A stretch of 64,000 bases of DNA from Larimichthys crocea (Eukaryota; Chordata; Actinopteri; Sciaenidae), in contig NC_040019.1 in NCBI RefSeq assembly GCF_000972845.2, positions 10,421,868 through 10,485,867 of the forward strand, given 5' to 3'. A program made the position numbers and the translations under genes. Under the pieces are notes generated by a model. It had not been told where the DNA came from and ran no database searches. It was given only the letters and a program-made list of their open reading frames with translations. Shown here in pieces: positions 14,193-26,975 of this stretch. Position 1 is the stretch's first letter. Each line of letters begins with the position of its first letter.

Positions 14193-15052
14193 GTTTTGTT
14201 TCTCTTTCACTCTGGATGACGGCCTGTAATCACATCTCATGGTAAAGGTTGTCTCTTAATTTAGCTATAGCTGAAGGACATTTGGATTTATAGCTATTTA
14301 TTGACAATGTAAGTATTTTCAATATACCTACCAGGACTGCATGTGTCCTTTTCACTCACTATGTGTCCCTCTTCTTTAAAAATGTCCCCGTCCAAAGGTT
14401 TCTGAACCCGCACTCTCTCTAATGTGTTTTTATGAGGACTTTAAATCATTCACACATCTAAATTGCCCAAGCAACAGATGGAGGCAAAGTTACCAGAAAT
14501 GGATGAAGGTGGGTGGATAAAAAAAAAAATGCAACATCATCAGTGAAATGTCTGAATTTACTTATACAAGTTAAACTGTAACCTCCTCATATAGGAGGAG
14601 AAACAACCTTGTCCTCAGTCTACAGTACATTTGGTCAGAACACCCTGGCTATTTACGGATGAATGTGCATATGTGCAAAAACACACTCAGACACAGATGT
14701 CTGGCAGGTGCAAGAGGGGCCAAGTTGTCAGAACAGCAGCAGCAGTCTGTAAATATGAATATTAATGTACAGTAGAGAGACTACATTGTTATGCTAAACC
14801 CACTCTGTCCTTCTGGCACAGGCAGATTTACAATCAAGATGCACTGATGTACATTTCACTGTCAGTTTGGTCCATCATCTTTTGTGGGTGTTTTTTTTTT
14901 AATTACAGAAGAAGAGGAGAGGAGAGGAAGCTGGCATGAGAAAACGAAATACTGGATTATGTTACAGAGCGTTTTAAATGGACATTATCATTTCTTTATG
15001 CTTTGGCCTGCTGCACAAAGTCTCCAGCCCCCGCTGGCATCATCTGACACAT

Positions 15053-15164
<112 letters not shown>

Positions 15165-15334
15165 TGAGGGTGAGGGGTCTGACAAAGGAATGTCTGAGTG
15201 AAATGAGTGGCTAAATCTTCCCATCAATAAGCAGCTTGGGCCTGTGCCATGAGGACCACATGCCTCCCTGCAGATGCAGCTCCACTTAAAAAAAAAAAGA
15301 AGATACATCTGGATCTCGATTGTGAGCGTGAGCA

Positions 15335-15336
<2 letters not shown>

Positions 15337-15365
<29 letters not shown>
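15337..15365. repeat. (TG)n microsatellite
   Basis: About 14 TG units, only about 180 bp from the larger compound repeat. Confidence 0.9.
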
Positions 15366-15368
<3 letters not shown>

Positions 15369-18300
15369 TGCGCAACTTGGTGCTCCTTCCAACAGGGATT
15401 AAACTCTCAGACACAGACTCATCTAATCACTGTTGGCCCAAATGGAGGAAGAAAATCCAATCCCCTCCCAACAAAGTGCGATCACAAATACGCACAGAAG
15501 CAAATGTGCACCACGGAGCATGACTGGATGAAGAGCCCCGTCCCTTTCAGGCCAGCAACTTGTGCTATTTACAGTAAAGGATTGGTTCACCCGAATTTTC
15601 TCGCTACCACCTGCAACAATATTAAAATACTCTACTATTACAGTCTTATGTTTACAGACAGTGTTGGCCCACTGTCATGGTGTTTTTCACATTGCACCCC
15701 CATTTTTCTACTGTAGCCCAGAATGAACAAATTAAACACTGGCTCTAGATGGGGCCTTTTGTGTCTTTTTATACATTTTTGTGGACATCTCATGCTAGGA
15801 AGCACAGGGTGAGTTGAAGGTGGTTGCAATCAGCAACTACACAGCTAGACGTCAATAAATCATACGCGCTATTCCTTCAAGTTAAAGTTCAGAAATGTGG
15901 TCAGGAATAAGTAAACATACCGGTTCTTCTGATATTTTTAGATTGTTATTACTGATGCATTACTCTGTGTGGAGCTAGTTTAACTGCTTATATCACTGCT
16001 TCAGTCTTCAGCAGTGAGTTGTATTTCAAATACTCCAAGTCCAGATATGTGAAAACTGGGTCAAATGAAACCAAAACTATGATCTGTATGGCAGTGAGAA
16101 AATCTGCTTGACACAAACAAACTCTTGTGATAAAAGAAAAACAGCCTGTTTAACCTAGTTTAAATTCATGAAATGAATCTAGATAACCTGTCAAAAGTTC
16201 TGCTACCCAACAGGAGAAGAGAAATTGAGATAGAGATGCAACAAAGGGCTCTGGCTTTTGAATTCATCAATATATAGTGTATGTATAGTACACACAGATA
16301 CAAATGGTTAAAAAAAAAAAACATTGTTTATTGTTAGATGCTGTGGAAATACAGCTCATCTATCATTCATGCCAATAGAGTGCTGTGAATTGAAGTGAAA
16401 TTAAGAGAAATAGTGAGGGAGGAAAGGGAGATGGAGCAGATCTGGCCTGGCTTTGATTGAATTCTGCACAGACAGTGGCCAGATACACCTGGGTTCCTCT
16501 GTTCATCTGAATCCGGATATTACCCCCTGAATATAAAACATCAGAAGCCTGAAAAGCTGCCTCCAGTGTTTCCGAGATAAGGTGGAGCCCCTTCAGATGC
16601 AGTTTTATTTATTTTATTTACAAAGTTGCTGCCTTTGCGAGCTGTAATGCCCTCCCACATGATTATATGCAGAGGAGAAGAAGAAGAGAAGAAGTGAGGA
16701 GCAACAAGCAAAAGTCAGATACCTGGGGGTCTCAAGTCGTTAAAAACATTTTGATTATGAAAACTATCATTCACAATGAATGTGTTTTCCACTTGGTCAC
16801 GCTGGCTCGTGACTGTTAATGCATGTAAAGTGGTCTTACGCACACTTAGGAAGAATATGTGTCAATCAAAAGCAGGAAAATGAATGTTAACAAATGCAGA
16901 CACATACACTTCCCACTGAGGTGTACCCACCTACACAGCTGAAGACTTCGCTTATTTAAAGCTGATATGATTACCTTGCAGCTCACAAAACCTCACAGTT
17001 CTCCTGAGCCACTCAGAGCTGTCATTGTTGATGAACACCAATTAGTTCACAAACCGACTGGATCATTAAGATGTTGTTTTCATTCCTGCTGCACTGTTGT
17101 TGACATCATTCACATCTAAATTTCACTCCACTCAACTAAAAGCTAATTACGACATGCTTCAAATACTTATGACATTTCTTTCAACATTTCATATACAGTT
17201 GCTATGGCTGAAGATTCAGTAGAATATAGAGTCAGGTGCTAAAACTTTACTTTACTTTACTTAGTTTTACTTTACTACTTTCCTTTCCACACATTTAAAA
17301 TCACATAGCAGCAGTGAAATACATATAATCATGCTTTATCTTCACAACAGTTTGTAGGAATTGAAAACACTATGGTAATGCAATGTAGCCATGTTTAAAG
17401 TGGTGCATCATGTCATTCAATTAATTACACTTTAACGTGGCCTTTCTAAGTGTATTTTAATTAAACTTCTGGGTTCATCTCTTTTTGTTAATGTATATTC
17501 ATATAAGTAAACAAAGACAAATTGAGAGCATGTTGACAGTTTTGCTGATAGATTCATTGATTGATTTTAAATTGGATGTCTCTGGAATGATTTTCTATGG
17601 AATTAAATGACAATGAATGAGCCTGACAGGTCTGGTGTGTAAAAATAATCCACCATTCTGACAGATTAGTGTAAAAGAGTGTGAAAATATGTTTGTAAAT
17701 CTAAAAAAGTATTGGAGGTCCACGCAGCATGCTACTTGGCCCACAAGCCTTAAGCTGAATATCACTGCTGTCTGAAGTAAAATGAGTAATTCTGTCATGC
17801 GAAGGTGAGGCTTGAAAGTAAAGAACAATCATTGGTGACTATAATAATCTTAAAATAAGATAAGTCATCATATACAAGCACTGTCTTACAAAGACTAAAC
17901 AATAAACACTGATCACTGCTCATGGATTGCACCCCGGTTTTACCCTTTGCCAATACCTCCTCTCACAGGAAGTGTCATGTCCTATATAACATCATTTCCC
18001 ACTTTTCTATCATTATACCATATCATTACACCTCCTGACTCATTTTTCTTTCCGCAACACTGCAGTGCGTGCAATTCTGATACCTGCAAATACCAAGAAA
18101 ATTACATCTATCTTTGCTGTGACATTCAGCACGGCCAGTTGTCAGATCAATAACTTCATAATGACGCCCTGTGAGGATTTTGACAGAACTGGGGAGGATT
18201 AGACTTTTGCAGACCTCTGCTTCAGCTCCATCTCACTGACTCAGAAGCCACAAAAAAAAACAAAAAAAAAACACCACAGCCATAATCCAGATTCAGGCTC

Positions 18301-18765
18301 TGCAACATTACAACCATCCTCACACTTTTCTCAGATAAAAATCTCAACCTATATACCTGCTGCAACCTTCCTGTCATTTCCACCCAGTTACATCAGCAGC
18401 TCCATGTGTAAAACCTGAAAGAGAGCCTCCTGCCATTTGGCCATGCAAAATTAATGAATGTAATGTAATGATTGTACTTTTTTTAATGGATTGAGCAGGG
18501 TGTTTATTTCTGTGTGTATGCTGTATATCAGCCTGTGTGTGTGTGTGGATAGATGCTGTGAGGGAGGATGTGGATTATAGCCCTGCTACCTCTGGCTAAT
18601 GAGCAGAAACCTTAATCCACACCTACCTGCTACTAATTCCTAACCTGATTCACCTCACACTCACAAACTAGCACTGTGTGTGAAGGGTGTCATCGCCTTA
18701 GGTTAGGGTCAAATTGAATTTCAATTGAAAATCCGTGTGTGGAGAGATAGAAGATACTAGAGAGA

Positions 18766-18816
18766 GAGATATATATATATATGATATATATATTTATTAT
18801 ATATATATATATATAA
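18766..18816. repeat. (AT)n microsatellite with imperfections
   Basis: A GAGAGA lead-in is followed by AT units broken by GAT and TTTATT. It is self-complementary and could extrude a hairpin. Confidence 0.85.
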
Positions 18817-19207
18817 TACAATTAGTATACACACCACACACAGCAATTAAAGGATTAAATCACAAACAACAGAAAATACTATTTGGGCTTGTCAAAAAAG
18901 GAATCTTGTATCTACATTCATAAGCTGTGGTGTAAAGTGTGATGTGCTCCAATCAGTACTGCTCAAGAGTTCAATGCATATTTCCTTATTTAGATGCATA
19001 CATATAACATCAAATTTTGATATGACTAACAGTATAATCATCCTATGAAAAATATAAAAAACACCCACACACATCTGTAGTACAGTTAAAGCGATATTTC
19101 TTCACACAAAACGCGAGCAGACTAGTTCGACTTTACGATGTAGCCTAAATTATTACTATTAAAGTATTTTCTTCAAGCAGAATTCACACAAATGCATGCA
19201 ACCAGAA

Positions 19208-19258
19208 CGAGCCAGCACACACACCCCACACACACACACCCACTCACACACACACACA
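19208..19258. repeat. CA-rich interrupted microsatellite
   Basis: CACACA runs are interrupted by CCCC and CTC. It is low-complexity sequence. Confidence 0.7.
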
Positions 19259-20889
19259 AAGACCGAGGGAGCTACACGATCTGTCAGCCTATGTGAGAAC
19301 CCTATACAAGTTATCATATCGTTCAGTCAAAAGGACATCCTTTTTTGAAAAGCCCTGCTCACAGACACACCATTTTATTTGTCCTTATAATTTTGGCTTA
19401 CTGCAGCTGACAAGTGTGATGTCCTTTTATACACCGGCTGAGGGGGGAGAAAGTGCTGACATGGACACTTGTCCCATGAATTTCGTGCCAGCAGTGAGAA
19501 TCTGCTGACGCCGCCAACTGTCTCAGGAAGAAATCTCAACAAAGAAGTGAAATTAAATGCCGACAACTTCTTCTGTGCTTTCTGGAGTTACGCCCTGGCT
19601 TTAATATTTCATACCTGCTTCCATATCTTTTTATTGACAACTATGACCTTACTAGAACTGGGTACATGGAATGAAGGAAAAAGACAACATAAAGTGTCCT
19701 TTCATGGACTGTGATTTTGCCGCTGGTTATTCCTCATCTTAGCAGAGAGCCAGATAATTAGGTGCAGGTAAAGAAATTAAATTGGATTATTCAAATATCC
19801 ATTCAAGCAGTTCAATTTTTGAGAGCATTTGCCTCAATTAACACCAACTAATTGTGATAAACATGCATGATATTTACCCGTCTTCTTCACTTATTTTCCC
19901 ATTCCACATCTTATATATGAACACTTCTTTTATTTTATTTTTTTATATATATCTTGTCTTTCTGAGAAGATACCAGGCAACATGCATATTTCATGCACAG
20001 TGTATTTTATTTTTTATTATCAAATGTTTGATATTAAAACATTTTGAAACATTAGAGGCAGCATTGGAGATCAAGAGAAATAGCCTTGCCCAAACTGGGT
20101 GAAGTGAAACAAACAAGTCATCTAAGGGAAGTGGCTGCACAAAGAAATATGGGTCACCATATTGCCTGGAGTCCTGGATTTGGTTCCTGAGATTTGACCT
20201 AAAGGAAAAAAATCACCCAAAATGAAATTTCACAAATATTGGGGCTGTCACAGCTTTGCCTAAAAATAATACATAAATCAAAAAACTGTTAAAAACAATA
20301 TTGTGATTCATGAAACCGAATGGACAGGTTTCAAAATCCCCTTTGTGGGATTTCATAAGACCACAGCCCAATGTTTGTTGCAGTTTCCCCCCTCAGGATG
20401 CTGCATGCTTTTCATTTATTTCTCATGATTGCATGACAGCCTTGGTGGAGAGATGAAGTGTGACCTTGCAGAGACTCTGGCACCTTGTAGCGCTGTGGGT
20501 GCATCCCAGATATCCTTTTTATGTACCGTATCCTCTCATGTGATGGTAAAATGTTCATGATTTTAAAAGAAAATGTACAGTGTTATTCCCACAGTACTGT
20601 CCCTTGTGTTTACTGAGAGCTTACAAGGCTGTTATCAAATAGAACTGAAGGAAAGATTCATCTCAGATCTCACCAAGACAAAGCCCTTAGAGACTTGTTG
20701 AGAGCCTGGTGAGGATAGTGAAATCCTGATCAATATGCTGAATATACATATAAATATCCCTCCAGACATATATCTGCTTTGGACTTACTGACTCGAATGA
20801 GATGGCTGCTCCTGCCTTTACACACCACGTTTAAATGTTGGCAACTGACTTTATCTCTGACAATCGCACTTGGTATTTGAGCACTGATT

Positions 20890-21089
20890 TTTTGTGCTGC
20901 AAAATATTTCAGGATGCATTGCCATGAAATTTTGTACACATAAACGTGCTTCAAAGATGGTGTATGCTAATGTACTTGCTGATTCCCTGAATGTTCCTGT
21001 AGTGTCACCATGAGGGTGACATTTGTTGTTTCGAGTAAAGTATCTTGATAACTGTTCATATAAGATCTAATTTGTCCAGTACTTTGGTG
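20890..21089 (+). repeat. Dispersed repeat family B, left part of a split copy
   Basis: It contains ATTGCCATGAAATTTTGTACA, a GAATGTTCCTGTAG segment and AATTTGTCCAGTACTTTGG, blocks I recognise from a common perciform interspersed repeat. The remainder resumes after an insertion at 21,356. No coding capacity. Family name unknown; B is a local label. Confidence 0.65.
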
Positions 21090-21355
21090 TATGGTGGCAA
21101 GGCGGTGCAGTGGTTAGTAGTGTTGCCATATAGCAAGAAGGTTCCTGGTTCCTGGTTCGAATCCCCATTATCTGTGTGGGTTTCTCCAGCTTCTCCCCAC
21201 AGTCCAGAGATATGCAGGTTAAATGGTGGCTCTAACTTGCAGATAGGTGCGAACATGATTGGGAACGGTTGTTTGTCTGTATGTGTACCAGCACAGTATG
21301 ACTCCAGCCTACTGCAAAGCTAATAAGGATATGTGGTGATGAAAAACTGGATGGA
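21090..21355 (+). mobile_element. tRNA-like teleost SINE nested in repeat B
   Basis: Same family as the element at 8600-8888, here on the + strand and with its head intact. GGCGGTGCAGTGGTTAG is tRNA A-box-like and GGTTCGAATCCCC fits a B box. These are followed by GTGGGTTTCTCCAG, CCCACAGTCCAGAGATATGCAGGTTAA, and a 3' end at AACTGGATGGACTTG. It interrupts a family B repeat. The flanks TTGGTGTATG on the left and TTGTTTATTA on the right look like a decayed target-site duplication. 'TTCCTGG' is duplicated just before the B box. It encodes no protein. Confidence 0.8.
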
Positions 21356-21510
21356 CTTGTTTATTACCAAATACCTGCAACACTAACTGGCCTTTGTTTT
21401 GGGCTAAGCAAATGTTAGCATGCAAAAAACAAGATGGTGAACATATTAACATAATTATTGTGACCATGATAGCATTTTGCTCAAAGCACCAATGAACTGA
21501 ATTGGCTGTC
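21356..21510 (+). repeat. Dispersed repeat family B, right part of the split copy
   Basis: It resumes with ACCAAATACCTGCAACACTAA, then GCAAATGTTAGCATGC, AAGATGGTGAACAT and GCTCAAAGCACC, continuing the family B order from the left part. Confidence 0.65.
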
Positions 21511-24254
21511 TTGCGTTGCTCAAAAAAATATCATTGTGCTCAAATATCATTGTCACACTGTGATATCAAAGTCAGAGTTTAAGGCTTACATTACATCATA
21601 CAACCAATAATATCATGTGTAATATGTTGTGTCCTTGTCTGTAAAGGTGAGCGTGGACTGAATCATGCCAAATCCACAAGACGGTCAACACAAAGGCTTT
21701 GAGAACAGCATAGATTGGATCTTGTGGGACTTCCAGATCTGGTAAGATGAATAGGTAGAGGCAGGTCGACGCAGTAATGGAAAAGGGAGAAAATAAGCAG
21801 TGGAAATGTGTTGGTCCTAAGTGACTGCAACATCAAGAAGGAATATGCTGAAAGAATAACAGGGGCCTAGACAGAAACTCGGAGAGAGTGAAGTGGTCCC
21901 ATTGATGATGGGAGCATTTTGGTATATTAATGTTGGGATAATGTAAACAGATAAGACAACACAGACTAAAACTACTACAACTCTGGTAGAAAACCAACTT
22001 TAGAAAGGCTATAATTCATCATATAAATATATATTTTTTATATTTGTATGCACAGGCAGATGAGCTCTGTTTAACTAGATGTCCATTAGGAGAACAGCAG
22101 GAGGCAGGTCAGCGTTTTCAAGTATGTTCCCAAAGTCAAGTACACTCATTTGCAACCTGGGCTTTAGTTGCCAAAAGCATTTTAGTCAAAATTGAAACAC
22201 TGCGCAATTAGTCAATGGAGATGTCAATGCTTAGATGCTTTTGGGAAAGTCAGCCCTTAATGTAGTAGTCTGAATCTCTGAAGGACAAAGGCAGCAGGAG
22301 AGAGAAAGAGTGATTTAAAGAGAATTGGTCAGCAGAAGCAAAGTAAAAAAGCATAAAGATGCAAATTTCAAATGTTTCTCTGTGATTCAGGTGTGATTGT
22401 TAGCTACGCACGTTGGTGTCTTGTTTGTCTCTCTCCTGCACTCTAAACTCTCGCTGTATTAGTCAAGATGCTTTTAAGGGGGGCTGACAACAAAATGGAT
22501 TAAATGGGGTTTGCTGACGGAATACATATCAAATCTGCGGACATGCAATTGTGGGCTGCAGCATTTGCAAGGCTTATGACTTCTGCTGAGGCTGTGGATC
22601 CATCATGCCTTGCTTGCTCTCCTCTTCTCCTTGCTATTCACATGTGGAGGAAGAGAGGAAGGGAATAAAGCAAGAGGGAAAAGGAAAGAGCTCTTGATCA
22701 CCTGCTTTGTCTGAAGTGAGTCACCTTGCAAATATATGAATAGCAAATGCAGGAAAAGTAATCTGGTGGCGCACTGGTACATCCTCCTATTTGCATACCT
22801 GCCAGCCCCTTTAGTTAGCTCCTGCATTTCAGGTCTTGGCACCTCAAATACGCAATGGTATGCATATATTTTCTTCCTTTTTTTCTATAACTGTGTCTCT
22901 TTTTTCCCCCCCTATCTCGCCTTCCTTTGTCTCCTCCTTACTCCTGTCCATCTTTCCCCTCCTCTATTTGCTTATTCCACCCCGCCACCTCACTCATCCT
23001 TTTCCCTCTGTCTCCCTCCGACATCAGGGTGTATTTTCCCCCCCGGCAGGATGCATGACAGGGGAGCAGGTGGAACGGAGAGCAAATGACAAATCTCTCT
23101 CTCCTTCCCTCCCTCCATCTTTCTCTCTCTCTCTTTCTTTCCATCTCACCCACTGTCCTGCCAGAGGCCCTCCTCAGCCATCCTTCCTCCCCCCCCTTCC
23201 AGCACCTTTCCATCCTATCTGACCACATTGATATTCAAATCTACCCAGGCTGCATTCCACCTTCTCTTGCCGTGAAGGTCTCGCCAAACCACCAAGGGAG
23301 AAAGAAGGTGGGCTAATGTCCCCACCCTGATTCTTAATCCACAGATGGACATATAAAAATGATAGAACATATGTTCTAGCTGGTGCTCTGCAGCACTCAT
23401 ATCCAGCTCACTGGCGTAAAATCTGTGATGAAATAAGCTGAAGGTGTTTAGTAAAAGAGACTGCTTAGGTAAGGTAATGTTCCACCTAGGGGGTGAATTA
23501 ACTCCATGTTTTCTGTCACAAACTTGTGTGTACATTATGTGTTCATACGTCCATCCAGCTGCTTCTGCAAGACACAACCTCTCAAAGAGATACAATAGAC
23601 GAAAATGAGAAAAGACTGTTTGTCTGTCTGTTGTTGTTCTTATTGACATGGTCCCACATGGCATGCGAGCAGAGCTAACGTCTCACATCTGGCCATGAGC
23701 TATCATTATCTTTGCCTTCTTCTCTCTGATGAATCTGCCCCAGCTTCTTGCCGAGGAGCTGGGCTTTATTTAATGGGCTCTTTCAGCCGTGGTTTGCTTG
23801 GCGGAAGCCTCTTACAAACCCATTTAAAGAAGGGTCTATGGATTTCATGGCTCCCCGGGCGCTCTCTCCTTCTTTCAATAAGGTGAAGTCCAAGGCTTTA
23901 TCCATCCGTCAATGGGCCAGGGGAACAGTGGATGCAGCAGTTTTTAATCCCAGAGATGCCACTGTCCACTGTATGCTTGGCTGTTCCCTGATAGGAGGGC
24001 CTCCTTGCGCAGCTCTCACCTGGGGACTTTTTAGTTCCTGTGGCAGAGCAGATTTATTGTTACATATATGGGGATAAATACTGGGCACCTTGGACACTGA
24101 CTGCAGACAGAAACGTAGATAGAAGGATGGAGGGAGAGACAGAGACTTGCACACTTCAGACAGTTCTGAAGTAGAGGCGATGAGGTACAAATCATCAGCT
24201 TGACATGCATAGCACCTTTCATTCAGAAGATGCAGCAAGCAGCATGCAAGTGAT
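21511..24254. other. Non-coding flank, no gene seen
   Basis: Pyrimidine-rich low complexity occurs at about 22,880-23,210 (CT and CCT rich), which generates long spurious open frames on both strands. The stretch 23,690-24,060 is unique, balanced and free of repeats, so it is a candidate conserved element. No gene was recognised. Confidence 0.5.
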
Positions 24255-24420
24255 TTATATGAATCCACATCACAATAACATCATCATGTTGACATGTCAC
24301 CATAGCAACACTAATATGTTGATACATCATGTGTGTAAGCATGCTAACATTTGCTAATTAAGACTAAATACAAAGTACAGCAGAGGCTGATGGGAATGTC
24401 ATTCATTTTTGAGATTTTTT
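24255..24420 (-). repeat. Dispersed repeat family B, inverted partial copy
   Basis: It contains GCATGCTAACATTTGCTAATTA, then AAGTACAGCAGAGGCTGATGGGAATGTCATTC. This is the reverse complement of the central part of family B. It abuts a family C copy. Confidence 0.65.
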
Positions 24421-24449
24421 ACCTTCTCTATGAATTTATGATTGATTGC

Positions 24450-24690
24450 TAGGTAGGGTGCCATTACAGATGGCTTGTTTAAGCATCCATGCGTCATTCA
24501 GCTCGCTTCAGGTTTGCCGTTGATCCACGTCTTTGCCGATTTTTAGATTAGTCAGAAGGTGGAAGAGGCAGGACTGCCAACATGGCGGTGGCCGGAGCCA
24601 CAGATTTTTGAGCTTCAAAATGGCTCTTTGGAAACCTACGGGTGACATCACGCATACGTCGTCCAGTCTTTATACTGTCAGTGAGGTACT
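24450..24690 (+). repeat. Dispersed repeat family C, partial copy
   Basis: GCGTCATTCAGCTCGC, GATCCACGTCTTTGC, GATTTTTAGATTAG, GCAGGACTGCCAACA, GAGCTTCAAAATGG and CTACGGGTGACATCACG run in the same order as the copy at 26,640-26,825. The match is diverged but continuous. No coding capacity. Confidence 0.8.
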
Positions 24691-26378
24691 AGCTAAAAAT
24701 GGGTTTTCAGTGCATTTGATTTAGGCACAGTAGCTCTCACTCTCTGACTCCTTTGGTCTTTAACCTACTGGCATGCACCACTTTCTCCTCCCCGGCGATG
24801 TCAGCGCCATCCTCAGAAACTGGTTGATGGGTACTTGTTTTTAATGTGGTACAGCATAGTGCTGGTACCAAACTAAACTGAAAATTAGTGCCACACATCA
24901 GCCTACGTTTGGCATGCCTCATCTTTTAGACTTCTACATAGCAAAACCATTAGCGGAGAGTCTTTATGCAAATCTATCTATAGACCTACATGTGTAACAC
25001 GGCCAAAAATATTCTTAGTGGTTAACTGATTTAATGCTTGTTGACATCCCTAGTTGCTGCTAGCATGGCTGAAAATGTTTAAAACATTTAAACTGAATAA
25101 ATGGCTGCAAAGAAACTGTTGCCACTTTGTTTGCAAGTGGTGACCTAAAGTCGGAAAATCCCATATTAGTAAAGAGGAAATATCACATTATTCAGTAATA
25201 AATTACAGCTTGAGAAACTTGTCTCGACATCATCACTTCTTTCTATAATATGTTGATTATACAAAATGCTCCGATGATTATTTCACCTAATTCTATTGAT
25301 GTTTACAGCCATGAACAGAAAAGAAGGCCTTACCATTTTTTAAAGCTTGAGTGCCATTTGTTACTGCCCATTCATTGGACCTTCTTTCTCTGCCTCAGTC
25401 ACTGCATATAAATGAAACCCTTAGCAAGTGAGGATCAATCGATGTATGATTCAGTTAGTTAGAAGCAAATAAAATGTGGTCAATTTTTGCCCTTTGATAA
25501 ATCTGGAGCGAGAAACCTCCACACCTCTCACAGAAATAAAAGTATTTTCTATTCTCGGTCTCTTGACGGCGCCCTAGAGGATTGCAGGGCAGTGGTTAAT
25601 GGCATTATCAGAGGCAATCACTTCACTGAGGTCAGAGAATGAGGACTTGAAAGTAATAAAATCCCCCACAATGTGAAATTATCCACCAGTGGACACATGT
25701 GCACACTTTTACTGTGAAAAAAAAAAAAACATATGCCAAAGCACTTATTCAATATTCTGCAGAGAACAGGATATTTACATGTCGCATCACATCTATTTTC
25801 AGCTGTAGATAACCAAAAGATAAAGGATGTAAACACTGTGGTATAGCTGTATGCTACAATGCCGTAACAGTTTGCATGGTTCCCAAAGAATAAATGAAAC
25901 TGAGTTTTAAAATTATAGATTTTGATGGTATGATTGTAGTCTGAGGAAAAATCCTTTCCTCACCGATTGACAACAAATCACACAAGCATTTTTTGCATGT
26001 TTAATTTTTATTTTTTCAGTTTTAGTAAAAATGAAAGAAGAAAATTGAGAATCTCTCCAGTGTATGTGATGCCCTTGTGGGTATTACTTTCCCTTTTGTT
26101 TAAATGTATATATATATGGTGCAGTGCTCCTTTTCCATCTTTGCTGCTTTTGGTTTACATTGCACTGAAAGCTCAAACCTTAACTCAGTGGTTCTTCTTT
26201 GACTGGAAGTGAGTAAGGTGTAGCTCAGCATTTATGGTTTCCACACCCTGATACCTTAAACCACGGTTCCTCGTAAAGTTCGTTGCATCCTGACATTTGT
26301 GGTTGTGACTGAAATATGTCAACAGCAATTTGGTTTATCTGCAAAACTAACTATATTCTTGTCTTGCCTTCTGCCTTA
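24691..26378. other. Non-coding flank, no gene seen
   Basis: Unique sequence with no exon-like frame. The stretch 25,380-25,660 is AT-rich and repeat-free, with several ATTA/TAAT homeodomain-type cores, and may be regulatory. A short family B-like segment may lie at about 26,290-26,325 (CTGACATTTGTGGTT). Confidence 0.45.
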
Positions 26379-26424
26379 GATCATCGGCGGACCATAAGTG
26401 CTCAAACAAGCCAATGCAGAAGTG

Positions 26425-26830
26425 CCAAAAACTGCAGTTCCTTGAACGGCCACTTGAGCCTGGCAGCAGAACAAGCCAATCTCCCTTATATTAGAATGCC
26501 AACTTCACAGCAGAAATAAACACGTTTACAGCCTGACTTAGTCTGAATTTTTATTTAACGCACCTTTTCAAATTATATTAAGGCTTAAAGTGATGCATAA
26601 CTAACAGTGTGGCCCCATTGATTGACAGGTGGTGCTGTTGCAGGGGCATCATTCAGCTCGCCTCAGATCTTCCGATGATCCACATTTTTGCTGATTTTTA
26701 GATTAGCCAGGAGGCAGCAGAGGTAGGATTGCCAACACGGTGGCAGCCTTTGCCACCACACTCTGAGCTTCACAACGGTTCTTCTGAAACCCATGGGTGA
26801 CGTCACAGACACGGCATCCATACAAATGTG
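26425..26830 (+). repeat. Dispersed repeat family C, longest copy
   Basis: About 400 bp starting at AACTGCAGTTCCTTGAACGG and running through CAGCAGAAATAAACACG, AATTATATTAAGGCTTAAAG, GGGGCATCATTCAGCTCGCC and GGGTGACGTCACAG. It matches the partial copies at 10,578 and 24,450 and the inverted copy in the znf462 intron at 60,702. Just upstream, 26,379-26,414 resembles an inverted snippet of the same family (GATCATCGGCGG...GCTCAAACAAGCC). Probably a non-autonomous transposon, but the ends are not defined. Confidence 0.8.
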
Positions 26831-26834
26831 CTAA

Positions 26835-26975
26835 ACAAAGATTGTGAACATGGTAAACGGCTAAAATACTTAAATATGCTCACGTTGACTCAAACTTACA
26901 GTCTCATAGTGCTGCCAGCATGACTGTAGACTGTAGTTTTGCTAACATTAATATTAGTATATATATCCAGTATAA
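26835..26975 (+). repeat. Dispersed repeat family B, 3' fragment
   Basis: GCTAAACAAAGATTGTGAACATGGTAAAC, then CAGTCTCATAGTGCTGCCAGCATGACTGTAGACT. This is the 3' portion of family B in + orientation, immediately downstream of the family C copy. Confidence 0.6.
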
